Below the pieces are notes generated by a model. That model did not search any database, was not told the DNA's origin, and was given only the letters and a program-made list of their open reading frames with translations. The position numbers were made by a program, and so were the translations under genes. Shown piece after piece: positions 1 to 6,021 of a stretch of 11,528 bases of DNA (position 1 is the first letter of the stretch; every line of letters begins with the position of its first letter). Source of the DNA: Candidatus Woesearchaeota archaeon (GTDB taxonomy: Archaea; Nanobdellota; Nanobdellia; SCGC-AAA011-G17; GW2011-AR17); assembly GCA_018302165.1 (NCBI GenBank), contig JAGWAA010000011.1, positions 1-11,528 of the forward strand, written 5' to 3'.

Positions 1-192
1 AACATTCAAAACTTTTGGTGTAGGAACTTGCTCTCTTGCTTTGTCCAGTAATTTCGCTTCTTTTCGAGTATTAGTTTTTCTAATATGTAAATCAATTTCC
101 TCACATCTATAATTTTTTTTAATTCTTTCTTTTACAATAACATTATTTTCAAGAAATATTTTCGCTTCAGCACCTTGTTGTATTAATTTCAT
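1..192 (-). CDS. bud32: Bud32/PRPK-type atypical kinase of KEOPS, 5' part only
   Basis: Only the first 64 codons are in the window; the gene runs off the left edge. The peptide has the Bud32 start: a GAEAKIF glycine-loop substitute, then VIVKERIKKNYR with the ATP-contacting lysine, then EEIDLHIRKTNTRKEAKLL, matching the family pattern of LD..LR..RTR.EA followed by a P.P.V segment. Bud32 is the ATPase/kinase subunit of KEOPS, which makes the t6A modification of ANN-decoding tRNAs in the cytoplasm. The ATG overlaps the srp54 stop as ATGA (189-192), so the two genes are translationally coupled in one operon. Because Bud32 starts with its own methionine here, it is not the C-terminal half of a Kae1-Bud32 fusion. 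The family call is firm; the missing C-terminal catalytic part cannot be judged. Confidence 0.9.
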   Translation of the reverse strand, partial: MKLIQQGAEAKIFLENNVIVKERIKKNYRCEEIDLHIRKTNTRKEAKLLDKAREQVPTPKVLNV

Positions 193-3100
193 GCTCCAAA
201 ACCTTTAGGCATTTTTCCTTTAAATTTTTTCATAAGCTTAGTTGGATCTTCAGAACCACCTAACATCTTCATCATTTTTTTAGTTTCCTTGTATTGCTTC
301 AATAACTCCCTTACTTCAGTAACAGTACATCCAGAGCCTTTAGCAATTCTCTCTATTCTATCTTTGGTAATTATTTCAGGATCTTCAAGTTCTTCTTTTG
401 TCATGGATTGCATCATATGCTTCCACTTTTTTAATTTCCCTTCTTGTCCTTCAAGCATTTCTTTGGGAATTTTAGCTCCTCCGAATCCTGGAATCATCTC
501 GACGATTTTTGATAATGGTCCCATTTTACTCATTGCTGACATTTGTTCATATAAATCTAAAAAATTAAAATCCCCTTTCAGCATTTTCTTTCCAAGGTCT
601 TCAGCTGTATTTTCATCAATGGCTTCTCTTGCTTTCTCAAGCAAAGCTTCAAGATCCCCCATCCCTAATAATCTTCCAACAAACCCTTTCGGATTAAACA
701 CTTCAATATCTTCAGGTTTCTCTCCAATTCCAATAAATTTAATCGGCGCTTTGGTAACTGCACATGCACTTAATGCACCTCCACCTTTAGCAGTTCCATC
801 TAATTTACTGACAACAACTCCATTAACACCACAAGAATTATGAAAACTTTCTGCTTGCTTCTGTGCAGCTTGTCCGATGTCTGCCGAGATTACAAGTAAA
901 TTTTCATCTGCTTTGATATAATTATTTAACTCAGTAATTTCTTTAACTAAATCCTCTGACAATGCATCCCGTCCAGCAGTATCGATAATCAATAAATCAT
1001 AATCCTTGAAATCTTTTTCAAATTTTTTATAAATTTTTAATGCATTCTTTTCTTTTTCATCAATAAAACACTGAACTTTGATTTTATCACAAATTTGTTG
1101 TAATTGTAATGGTGCTGCAGGTCTATGAACATCTAATCCAATGGCTGCAACTTTGAATCCTCTATTAGAATAATATCTTGCAATTTTTCCAATTGAAGTT
1201 GTATTATGAACAATGATATTATCTGCAATAAAACTATGATTTTCTTCGACTGTTAAATCATAAACAAATTCTTCATAACCATGATTCTCTATTTTTCTTA
1301 CTTTCATCCAATTTATATCTGAATTAACAATTAATTCAAAAAAATCTAATAGATTTCTACTCTCTGTTCGTAAAACTAAATAGTCTCTTGCTTTTTCTGT
1401 CAAAATTAATTGTCCATTACTTACATAAACTAATTCTTTATTTATTAAATAATCTAAAAATCCATTTACAAAATAATTATCTAATTGTAAAGTTGTATTT
1501 TCTCTTATAGCTTCAAGTATTTTTTTTAGATTCCCTTTTTTATTCATTTGATAAACTGCAACCAATTTCATTAAACTTTCTCTTGAAATCCACCCTGTTT
1601 TTTCATAAATTCCATAGCTAGAAACATTTTTTTGAATTTCTCCAATAGTAAATCCTAATGCAAATCTTAATTCTCTAAGACAATTCCCTAAAGGAATCAT
1701 ATCTTGTTTGCCACAACCTTGAATACTACCAATTAATTTATATTTTTCACTTCTTTCTTTTTTATGTTTTATTATAAACCCAATTTTTTCTTGATAAATT
1801 TCAGCATATCTAGCTGTAATATGAATTCTCCAATAAGGTATTTTATTTATGTACTTTTTTGATAAAGATGATGCAATTCCAAATCTTTGTAATAAACTCG
1901 CTATTTGCAAAGCTATTATTCTACTTTCAGAAGAGAATTCTATTTCTCTATGATCCAAAGCTGCATATGCATCACAATCAAAATAAGCTTTAAGAAATTT
2001 CTGTATTATCGAATTTTTTGATTCAAAAATAACTTTAGATATAGATAATAATTTCCCTTTTTTTCCTAGAGGAATCCCAAATATTTTATGGATTATTTCT
2101 ATTAAAGTTGTAGAACTTATAATCAAATGTTCAGTTTTCTTAGTTCTAGGATCCTTTTTTACATAAACTTCCAGTCCAAATATTTTTTTTGAAAGTTCAA
2201 TGACTCTATTTTTTATTTCAGGGTTTTCTGTTGTAATTTCAACATATTTCCCCTCTTTATCCAAATGTCCATCTCCCATTACATATCCTAAGAACTCAGC
2301 TAGATCATCCGTTAGATATGTTGGAAAATTAATAAATTTAGTAGCTTTTATTTTTTTAATCATTAATTCTTTCTCAGAATAATTATCAATTAAAGATATT
2401 GGAGTAATACCTTTTTTCAAATTCTGTGTTAGTTTACAATAGTCTCTTTTGAATGTGAGTTTTGGCAATATTTTATTTTGAACATCACCTTTAACATAGT
2501 CAAGTTTATATTTAATGTCCAAATTTAATATCTTTAAATCCTCAAATAAATACTGCTCTTTTCCTTCAATTAGATAATTTTTTGGGACTGCAATGTAGTC
2601 ATCTTCCGTCAATTGTTCAGCTCTGATTTGAACAACTTCGTTTCCTCTTAAGACAAAGAATGGATGCTCAGGAGTAACTTTAACATTAAAATCATTTCCA
2701 TTATCTAAATAAACTTGTAATAGTTCCTTCCCATCTAATTTCCATAAATGTGTAATTTTTTTGGTTTCAATTTTCATTGTTTTTGGATTAAAAGATGGAA
2801 CAAAAACATTTTCCTTCTCTAAATCAACAATCCACCCATCATCAATCTTTTCTTGTTTAGTTTTATATTTCTCATAAAAGTCTTCTATTCGAGATATATT
2901 GCCATCTGAAAGAACAATTCTACTATCCTTATGGACACATTTACCACTACCATACAAACCAACCATCATTATTTTAAAAGGTTTTTTTGTCTTATCAATA
3001 ACAATCTCATTCTTTTCTCCACCTAAAAATTTAACCAATTCTTCATACACAATTTTAATCAAATACTCTCTTTGAGAAACACCGGCAGGAGTTTTTTCTG

Positions 3101-3284
3101 CTAATGCTCTTTTTTTAATGGAATTAGTTAACTCAAATACTAGCTTAACATTAACATCTGCTTGTAACAGAGCTTTTTGGATATCTTTGACTAGTTCATT
3201 GATTATTCTTTCATCAACAAACATACTTTTAGCTATCTTAGCTAATGTATTCTTCAACGAGCTTCCAAGTTTGTCTAAAACCAT
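189..3284 (-). CDS. srp54: Signal recognition particle 54 kDa protein (SRP54/Ffh) precursor interrupted by an intein
   Basis: The precursor is 1031 residues; removing residues 116-694 leaves a 452-residue SRP54, the usual archaeal length. SRP54 binds signal peptides on ribosomes and, as a GTPase pair with FtsY, delivers nascent chains to the Sec translocon. The N domain is residues 1 to about 95. The G domain has the split P-loop GLYGSGK|TT, DVHRPAA (718-724), DTAGRD (768-773) and SKLDGTAKGG (826-835). The methionine-rich M domain fills roughly 909-1031, with a MIPGFG segment and an RIAKGSG RNA-binding motif. The start at 3284 fits a leaderless transcript: a TTTAAA box lies about 26 nt upstream and there is no ribosome binding site. 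All G-domain motifs are intact once the intein is excised, so the host protein should be functional after splicing. It is followed directly by bud32. Confidence 0.97.
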   Translation of the reverse strand: MVLDKLGSSLKNTLAKIAKSMFVDERIINELVKDIQKALLQADVNVKLVFELTNSIKKRALAEKTPAGVSQREYLIKIVYEELVKFLGGEKNEIVIDKTKKPFKIMMVGLYGSGKCVHKDSRIVLSDGNISRIEDFYEKYKTKQEKIDDGWIVDLEKENVFVPSFNPKTMKIETKKITHLWKLDGKELLQVYLDNGNDFNVKVTPEHPFFVLRGNEVVQIRAEQLTEDDYIAVPKNYLIEGKEQYLFEDLKILNLDIKYKLDYVKGDVQNKILPKLTFKRDYCKLTQNLKKGITPISLIDNYSEKELMIKKIKATKFINFPTYLTDDLAEFLGYVMGDGHLDKEGKYVEITTENPEIKNRVIELSKKIFGLEVYVKKDPRTKKTEHLIISSTTLIEIIHKIFGIPLGKKGKLLSISKVIFESKNSIIQKFLKAYFDCDAYAALDHREIEFSSESRIIALQIASLLQRFGIASSLSKKYINKIPYWRIHITARYAEIYQEKIGFIIKHKKERSEKYKLIGSIQGCGKQDMIPLGNCLRELRFALGFTIGEIQKNVSSYGIYEKTGWISRESLMKLVAVYQMNKKGNLKKILEAIRENTTLQLDNYFVNGFLDYLINKELVYVSNGQLILTEKARDYLVLRTESRNLLDFFELIVNSDINWMKVRKIENHGYEEFVYDLTVEENHSFIADNIIVHNTTSIGKIARYYSNRGFKVAAIGLDVHRPAAPLQLQQICDKIKVQCFIDEKEKNALKIYKKFEKDFKDYDLLIIDTAGRDALSEDLVKEITELNNYIKADENLLVISADIGQAAQKQAESFHNSCGVNGVVVSKLDGTAKGGGALSACAVTKAPIKFIGIGEKPEDIEVFNPKGFVGRLLGMGDLEALLEKAREAIDENTAEDLGKKMLKGDFNFLDLYEQMSAMSKMGPLSKIVEMIPGFGGAKIPKEMLEGQEGKLKKWKHMMQSMTKEELEDPEIITKDRIERIAKGSGCTVTEVRELLKQYKETKKMMKMLGGSEDPTKLMKKFKGKMPKGFGA
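1203..2939 (-). mobile_element. Intein with LAGLIDADG homing endonuclease inside the SRP54 P-loop
   Basis: In-frame protein-splicing element of 579 residues, between the Lys and the first Thr of GLYGSGK|TT. Splicing residues are canonical: Cys1, a block B TPEHPFFV with its His (intein 89-96), block F VYDLTVEENHSFIA (559-572), and a C-terminal NIIVHN with penultimate His and terminal Asn. The +1 extein residue is Thr. A dodecapeptide endonuclease sits in the middle: LAEFLGYVMGDGH (213-225) and FLKAYFDCDAYA (315-326). The catalytic Asp is kept in both, but the last Gly of the second motif is Ala. After it comes a DMIPLGNCLRELR...ISRESL segment common in archaeal inteins, probably DNA-binding. 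Sampled 60-nt lines inside the intein have roughly 13-30% GC by hand count, versus about 35-43% in flanking extein lines, consistent with separate ancestry. Looks splicing-competent and possibly still mobile. Confidence 0.96.
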
Positions 3285-3305
3285 AAAAATGATGTATTTA
3301 GTGTA

Positions 3306-3313
3306 TTTTTAAA
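3306..3313 (-). promoter_or_regulatory. TATA box of srp54 (leaderless)
   Basis: On the minus strand this reads TTTAAAAA. Its centre is about 26-27 nt upstream of the srp54 ATG, so transcription would start at or within a base or two of the start codon. No Shine-Dalgarno is present. Confidence 0.6.
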
Positions 3314-3321
3314 GGTTTTTA

Positions 3322-3462
3322 ATGCAAAATCTTATATCTTTAAGAGACATTATTAGATTTATGAAATCTAAAACTTCACTGTTAAAGAAATTTTTATTAT
3401 CTTCTAAGAACACTATTTCTATTGATAAAGCAATTAAAAAAGCAAAACAACAATGGTTAAAA
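3322..3462 (+). CDS. Possible small basic protein, 46 aa, unknown
   Basis: An ATG-initiated reading frame of 46 codons in the 269-nt gap between the divergent srp54 start and the end of the ATP-cone gene. The peptide starts MQNLISLRDIIRF and ends IKKAKQQWLK. It is strongly basic, has no cysteine or membrane segment, and I recognise no family. A weak TATTTA lies about 24 nt upstream of the ATG, which could make a leaderless transcript divergent from srp54. The T-rich stretch after the stop (3463-3500) could terminate it. Frames of this size occur by chance, but they are less common in DNA this AT-rich. Plausible but unproven. Confidence 0.35.
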
Positions 3463-3533
3463 TAAAATTTTGTTTCTTCTTTAAGTTTTACTATTCATTA
3501 TATCTTCTTCAAATATAAATTTCCATCTTAAAT

Positions 3534-3552
3534 TAAAAAAATAAATAAAAAA
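3534..3552 (-). terminator. T-tract terminator after the ATP-cone gene
   Basis: On the minus strand two T-runs (TTTTTTATTTATTTTTTT) follow directly after the stop codon with no stem, the form typical of archaeal intrinsic termination. They also mark the end of the convergent small ORF region. Confidence 0.5.
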
Positions 3553-3553
3553 T

Positions 3554-3778
3554 TTATCTTCTTTTTTTATGTGCTCTGTATCTTTTAGCTGCACCAGGAG
3601 CCAATTTTAATAATTTAGCCAAAACTAATTTTCTTAAATGAAGTGTAGACATACCTTGTTTGACTTTTATTGTTTTAACAATTGTATTTGCTACTGAACT
3701 ATTTGCACCTGCTTTCATAATTGAAGCTTTTAATTTAGCTGGCTTATATTTGTCTCCTCTTTTAATCAACTTTACCAT
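3554..3778 (-). CDS. Standalone ATP-cone-like protein, 74 aa
   Basis: A small basic protein that is almost entirely one ATP-cone-like module. It shows LIKRGDKYKP, then AKLKASIMKAG, then QGMSTLHLRKLVLAKL, then AAKRYRAHKKRR. These match the ATP-cone pattern (KRdG..epF...K...Si..A, then gmST.eLr..V...L, then a.rY..y) seen at the N terminus of ribonucleotide reductases and in NrdR. The nucleotide loop is about three residues shorter than usual, so ATP binding is not assured. It has no zinc ribbon, unlike NrdR, and ends in a basic KKRR tail. The start is set by GGAGGTG at 3784-3790: an in-frame ATG further upstream (3808) would place that site inside the gene, and the second ATG of the ATGATG pair has the better 5-nt spacing. 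It may be a nucleotide-sensing or nucleic-acid-binding regulator; that is inference. Confidence 0.8.
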   Translation of the reverse strand: MVKLIKRGDKYKPAKLKASIMKAGANSSVANTIVKTIKVKQGMSTLHLRKLVLAKLLKLAPGAAKRYRAHKKRR

Positions 3779-3783
3779 CATTT

Positions 3784-3790
3784 CACCTCC
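3784..3790 (-). promoter_or_regulatory. Shine-Dalgarno GGAGGTG of the ATP-cone gene
   Basis: A perfect archaeal ribosome binding site, 5 nt before the ATG at 3778 and 2 nt before the ATG at 3781. It rules out the longer frame beginning at 3808. Confidence 0.85.
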
Positions 3791-3820
3791 AATGATAATA
3801 ATATTCATAAGAATAAATCA

Positions 3821-3829
3821 TATTTAAAA
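3821..3829 (-). promoter_or_regulatory. TATA box of the ATP-cone gene
   Basis: The minus strand reads TTTTAAATA. Transcription about 26 nt downstream (near 3799) would give a leader of roughly 20 nt containing the Shine-Dalgarno. Confidence 0.55.
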
Positions 3830-3868
3830 CTATTGGATAGAAAATAGAAATAAAAAAATCTATTTTAG

Positions 3869-3880
3869 AAAATAAAAAAA
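3869..3880 (-). terminator. T-tract terminator after the TM2 gene
   Basis: The minus strand reads TTTTTTTATTTTC just after the TM2 stop, and a second T-run follows at 3852-3858. No stem-loop is apparent. Confidence 0.45.
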
Positions 3881-3882
3881 GT

Positions 3883-4104
3883 TTATTCAACCCACTTTAT
3901 ATCTTTGAATGGATATTTTTGTGCAATTAAAATTATATCAATTAACCACCAGATCCATCCAGCTAATCCTAAAGTTACTACAGTAATTAATAATTTTAAT
4001 ACACCTGTACCAACTTTTCCTAGAATAAATCTATCGACGCCTAATGCACCAAATAAAATCGACATTAACAAAACTAAAAGCCAACTTACTTCTTTTTTTG
4101 CCAT
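3883..4104 (-). CDS. TM2 domain membrane protein, 73 aa
   Basis: The protein has two membrane segments with the TM2 signature: FGALGVDRFILGKVGTGVLKLL followed by GWIWWLIDIILIAQ. The family motif is G..G.hrFYlG....Gi.kLl...g..giW.liD. TM2 proteins are small inner-membrane proteins of unknown biochemical role. The start is taken at the ATG (MAKKEV), 2 nt after the stop of the preceding gene. A TTG four codons earlier would overlap that gene and is not needed. It is cotranscribed with the TM2-like gene upstream (4107-4361) and is the last gene before a T-tract. The bacterial-type Tyr after DRF is Ile here. Confidence 0.85.
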   Translation of the reverse strand: MAKKEVSWLLVLLMSILFGALGVDRFILGKVGTGVLKLLITVVTLGLAGWIWWLIDIILIAQKYPFKDIKWVE

Positions 4105-4106
4105 TT

Positions 4107-4361
4107 TTATTTCCAAGCCTCTATAATAATTTTTATAGAACTAATTAAAGCCCAAATCCATGCTATTAATACAATTAATGCTGCTGCAGGCATGACATAC
4201 ATTAATGCTAATCCCACTAATGATAAAATTATTTGCATAATCCCCACATTAAACTTTTTTGAGATTAAAGTTCCTAATCCTGGCAATACTATTATATTCA
4301 GCAATGAATACAGAATTGCTAAACCTTTATTCGACTTCTTTTTTTTATGATTTTTTTTCAT
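4107..4361 (-). CDS. TM2-like small membrane protein, 84 aa
   Basis: It has a lysine-rich cytoplasmic N-terminus (MKKNHKKKK), then two or three hydrophobic helices. A PGLGTLISKKFNVGIMQIIL stretch follows the TM2-like pattern of PGlG.l..gk...Gi.q.il, and the C-terminal helix ends in IWALISSIKIIIEAWK. No catalytic residues are visible. The ATG sits about 26 nt below a TTTATAAA box, so the transcript is probably leaderless. The TM2 gene follows after 2 nt, making a two-gene operon of related membrane proteins, perhaps from an ancient duplication. Function unknown. Confidence 0.8.
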   Translation of the reverse strand: MKKNHKKKKSNKGLAILYSLLNIIVLPGLGTLISKKFNVGIMQIILSLVGLALMYVMPAAALIVLIAWIWALISSIKIIIEAWK

Positions 4362-4383
4362 ATCAATTTAATAGAGAATATAT

Positions 4384-4391
4384 TTTATAAA
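4384..4391 (-). promoter_or_regulatory. TATA box of the TM2-like/TM2 operon (leaderless)
   Basis: The minus strand reads TTTATAAA, centred about 26-27 nt before the ATG at 4361. No ribosome binding site lies between them. Confidence 0.6.
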
Positions 4392-4398
4392 CTTTTTG

Positions 4399-4413
4399 AA
4401 AAAATAAAAAAAA
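4399..4413 (-). terminator. T-tract terminator after the DUF4870-like gene
   Basis: Directly after the stop, the minus strand carries two T-runs (TTTTTTTTATTTTTT). The next promoter follows immediately, so the DUF4870-like gene and the TM2 pair are likely separate transcription units. Confidence 0.45.
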
Positions 4414-4737
4414 TTAAATTGTTATCTTATCAGCAAGATCACTCAATATTGGGAATCTTTTTTCTTTACCAGACAGAGCAGAGATAAATGAAATCACCCA
4501 TACTATCAATAAGATAATTCCCCCGACTATATACACTAGCCAACCAATAATTGGAAGCATACCTACCAATAAAACAACTACCCATGCAATGGATAATATC
4601 AAACCATACTTCGCATAGAACATTGCAAATTTGTCTTCCTTTCTGGTTAATAGAATTATTAAAAATCCAATCCACCCCAAGAATACTCCTAAAAATGCCC
4701 AAATGTTACTATCATTTTTTACTTTCTTTGTAGCCAT
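4414..4737 (-). CDS. DUF4870-like membrane protein, 107 aa
   Basis: There are three predicted membrane helices (about 13-30, 43-62, 65-88). Between the first two is a short loop, TRKEDKFAMFYAKYGL, which carries the DUF4870/Tic20-like pattern of (T)(K/R)K.d..v.fHakqgl. A SGKEKRFPILSDLADK tail follows the last helix, also typical of the group. The role is unknown; the family is widespread in bacteria and archaea. The start at 4737 is fixed by GAGGTGG, 4 nt upstream. It lies next to two other small polytopic proteins on the same strand. The family assignment is from pattern memory and fairly good. Confidence 0.82.
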   Translation of the reverse strand: MATKKVKNDSNIWAFLGVFLGWIGFLIILLTRKEDKFAMFYAKYGLILSIAWVVVLLVGMLPIIGWLVYIVGGIILLIVWVISFISALSGKEKRFPILSDLADKITI

Positions 4738-4741
4738 AATA

Positions 4742-4748
4742 CCACCTC
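4742..4748 (-). promoter_or_regulatory. Shine-Dalgarno GAGGTGG of the DUF4870-like gene
   Basis: Good match to the archaeal anti-SD, 4 nt before the ATG. The matching TATA box is ambiguous: an AT-rich box near 4775-4782, or the TTTAAA at 4806-4811 that also fits the opposite strand. Confidence 0.7.
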
Positions 4749-4805
4749 TTGATTTTAAAAGTTAATTTACTTTATTAAATTTTCTAAAAAACTAATAGAA
4801 ACCTA

Positions 4806-4811
4806 TTTAAA
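4806..4811 (+). promoter_or_regulatory. TATA box upstream of the 4834 mini-ORF
   Basis: TTTAAA in a CTATTTAAAC context, centred 25-26 nt before the ATG at 4834. This is the spacing of the leaderless srp54, RNR and Lgt genes. It is symmetric, so it could also serve the minus-strand gene at 4737. Confidence 0.45.
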
Positions 4812-4833
4812 CAAATTAAAAACAAAAAATTGT

Positions 4834-4953
4834 ATGTTAATTAAGAAATATTTAGACTTTGTAAAACTTTCTGGTAGTTAGTTATCATTTTATATTCTTC
4901 GGCACAAAGCTTTCGCAGCTTCAAATAAATTTATTAATCCTAAAGGATGGTAA
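4834..4953 (+). other. Leaderless mini-ORF with an in-frame amber codon, ahead of deoxyhypusine synthase
   Basis: ATG at 4834 opens a 15-codon frame (MLIKKYLDFVKLSGS) that stops at TAG (4879-4881). The same frame then stays open for 23 more codons to TAA at 4951-4953, 6 nt before the deoxyhypusine synthase ATG. The ATG has a TATA box at the correct leaderless distance. The second part includes a GC-richer patch (4898-4922) with a 5-bp stem AAGCT-TTCGC-AGCTT. This could be an upstream ORF or leader in the deoxyhypusine synthase mRNA, a decayed small gene, or chance. No family recognised. Confidence 0.25.
4930..4937 (+). promoter_or_regulatory. Weak TATA box of deoxyhypusine synthase
   Basis: TTTATTAA centred 26-27 nt before the ATG at 4960. 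It is less canonical than the other boxes. A GGATGG at 4945-4950 could instead act as a poor ribosome binding site on a longer transcript from the 4806 box. Confidence 0.4.
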
Positions 4954-4959
4954 AATAAT

Positions 4960-5967
4960 ATGGCTAAAAAAATAAAACAATATAGTGATCAAAAACCGTA
5001 TCAGATTGCACCAACACCTGATGTTGCACATCTTCCTAAAGTTAAAGGGTATAATTTCGACGATGAATTTGATTTTAAAAAGTTTTTAAATAGTTATGCA
5101 ACTACAGGTTTTCAAGCTTCAAATATTTCTAGAGGAATAGATATATGTAAAGAAATGCAAAAAAGTAATTCAACCATTTTTTTGGGTTATACATCCAATA
5201 TGGTCACTTCTGGTGTAAGAGATATAATTCGTTTCTTAGTTCAACATAAATTAGTACATGCACTTGTAACAACAGGTGGTGGAATTGAAGAAGATATAAT
5301 CAAAGTTTTGAAACCTTTCCATATTGGAGTTTTCAATGTTAGTGGTCGTAGTTTGTTTGAAAAAGGAATTAATCGTGCAGGAAATGTTTTTATTCCAAAT
5401 GACCGTTATCTATATTTTGAAAAATTCATAAACCCTTTTTTAGATAGATTATACAAAGAACAAAAGAAAGATATAGTTCATAGTTCTTTAGATATAACTA
5501 GGGAGCTTGGAAAAGAGATTAGCAAAGAAAAAAATTTTGATGAATCAATTCTTTATTGGGCATATAAGAATAATATTCCAGTATTTTGTCCTGCGATTAT
5601 GGATGGTTCTTTTGGTGATTTAGTTTATTTTATGAAACAAAGAAATCCTGATTTTATGATTGATATAACCAAAGATTCAAAGGTAATTATTGATTTAGCA
5701 TTGAATGCAGAAAAGTCTAGTGCTATTATTTTGGGTGCAGGAGTTATAAAACATTTCATTTTAAATGCAAATATTTTCAGAGAAGGTTTAGATTATGCCG
5801 TTTATATCAATACTTCAGAAGAGTATGATGGTTCTGATTCTGGTGCGACAGCTGAAGAAGCAATGTCTTGGGGAAAAGTAAATATCAAAGCTGATTATGT
5901 GAAAATTCATGCAGATGCAACTATAGTATTCCCATTGATTGTTGCTGGTGCATTTGAAAAAAATTAA
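4960..5967 (+). CDS. dys: Deoxyhypusine synthase
   Basis: The 335-residue protein is full length. The enzyme moves the aminobutyl group of spermidine, NAD-dependently, onto one lysine of translation factor aIF5A, the first step of hypusine formation. Motifs in order: GYTSNMVTSGVRD (76-88) and TTGGGIEED (104-112) for NAD binding; NRAGNVFIPND; DGSFGD; GAGVIKHFILNAN (259-271); EYDGSDSGA (288-296); and SWGK with the catalytic imine-forming lysine at 306. Small departures are GAGVIKHF where most have GGGVxKHH, and NRAGN for NRIGN; the catalytic residues remain. The aIF5A gene is not in the window. The next gene, RNR, starts 54 nt downstream with its own promoter, so it is not an obvious operon partner. 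The group is archaeal/eukaryotic, which supports an archaeal source. Confidence 0.96.
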   Translation: MAKKIKQYSDQKPYQIAPTPDVAHLPKVKGYNFDDEFDFKKFLNSYATTGFQASNISRGIDICKEMQKSNSTIFLGYTSNMVTSGVRDIIRFLVQHKLVHALVTTGGGIEEDIIKVLKPFHIGVFNVSGRSLFEKGINRAGNVFIPNDRYLYFEKFINPFLDRLYKEQKKDIVHSSLDITRELGKEISKEKNFDESILYWAYKNNIPVFCPAIMDGSFGDLVYFMKQRNPDFMIDITKDSKVIIDLALNAEKSSAIILGAGVIKHFILNANIFREGLDYAVYINTSEEYDGSDSGATAEEAMSWGKVNIKADYVKIHADATIVFPLIVAGAFEKN

Positions 5968-5980
5968 TTTTTATTTTTTT
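5968..5980 (+). terminator. T-tract terminator after deoxyhypusine synthase
   Basis: TTTTTATTTTTTT directly after the stop codon, without a stem, in front of the RNR promoter. Confidence 0.5.
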
Positions 5981-5992
5981 AACTAGTAAGCT

Positions 5993-6000
5993 ATTTAAAT
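5993..6000 (+). promoter_or_regulatory. TATA box of the RNR gene (leaderless)
   Basis: ATTTAAAT centred 25-26 nt before the ATG at 6022. No Shine-Dalgarno is present between them. Confidence 0.65.
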
Positions 6001-6021
6001 CTTCTTTCTATAAATTATATC

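Noticed and set aside
289..843. Plus-strand open frame of 184 codons
   Set aside because: It lies entirely within the SRP54 G/M-domain coding region in the opposite strand, where the true protein has clear motifs; the frame is a shadow.
3779..3808. Upstream ATG (3808) for the ATP-cone gene
   Set aside because: It would place the perfect GGAGGTG ribosome binding site inside the coding sequence, and the N-terminal extension has no family match.
4890..4950. Minus-strand frame reading LINLFEAAKALCRRI in the gap before deoxyhypusine synthase
   Set aside because: The stretch looks peptide-like but has no start codon and runs into the synthase start; too short to support a gene.
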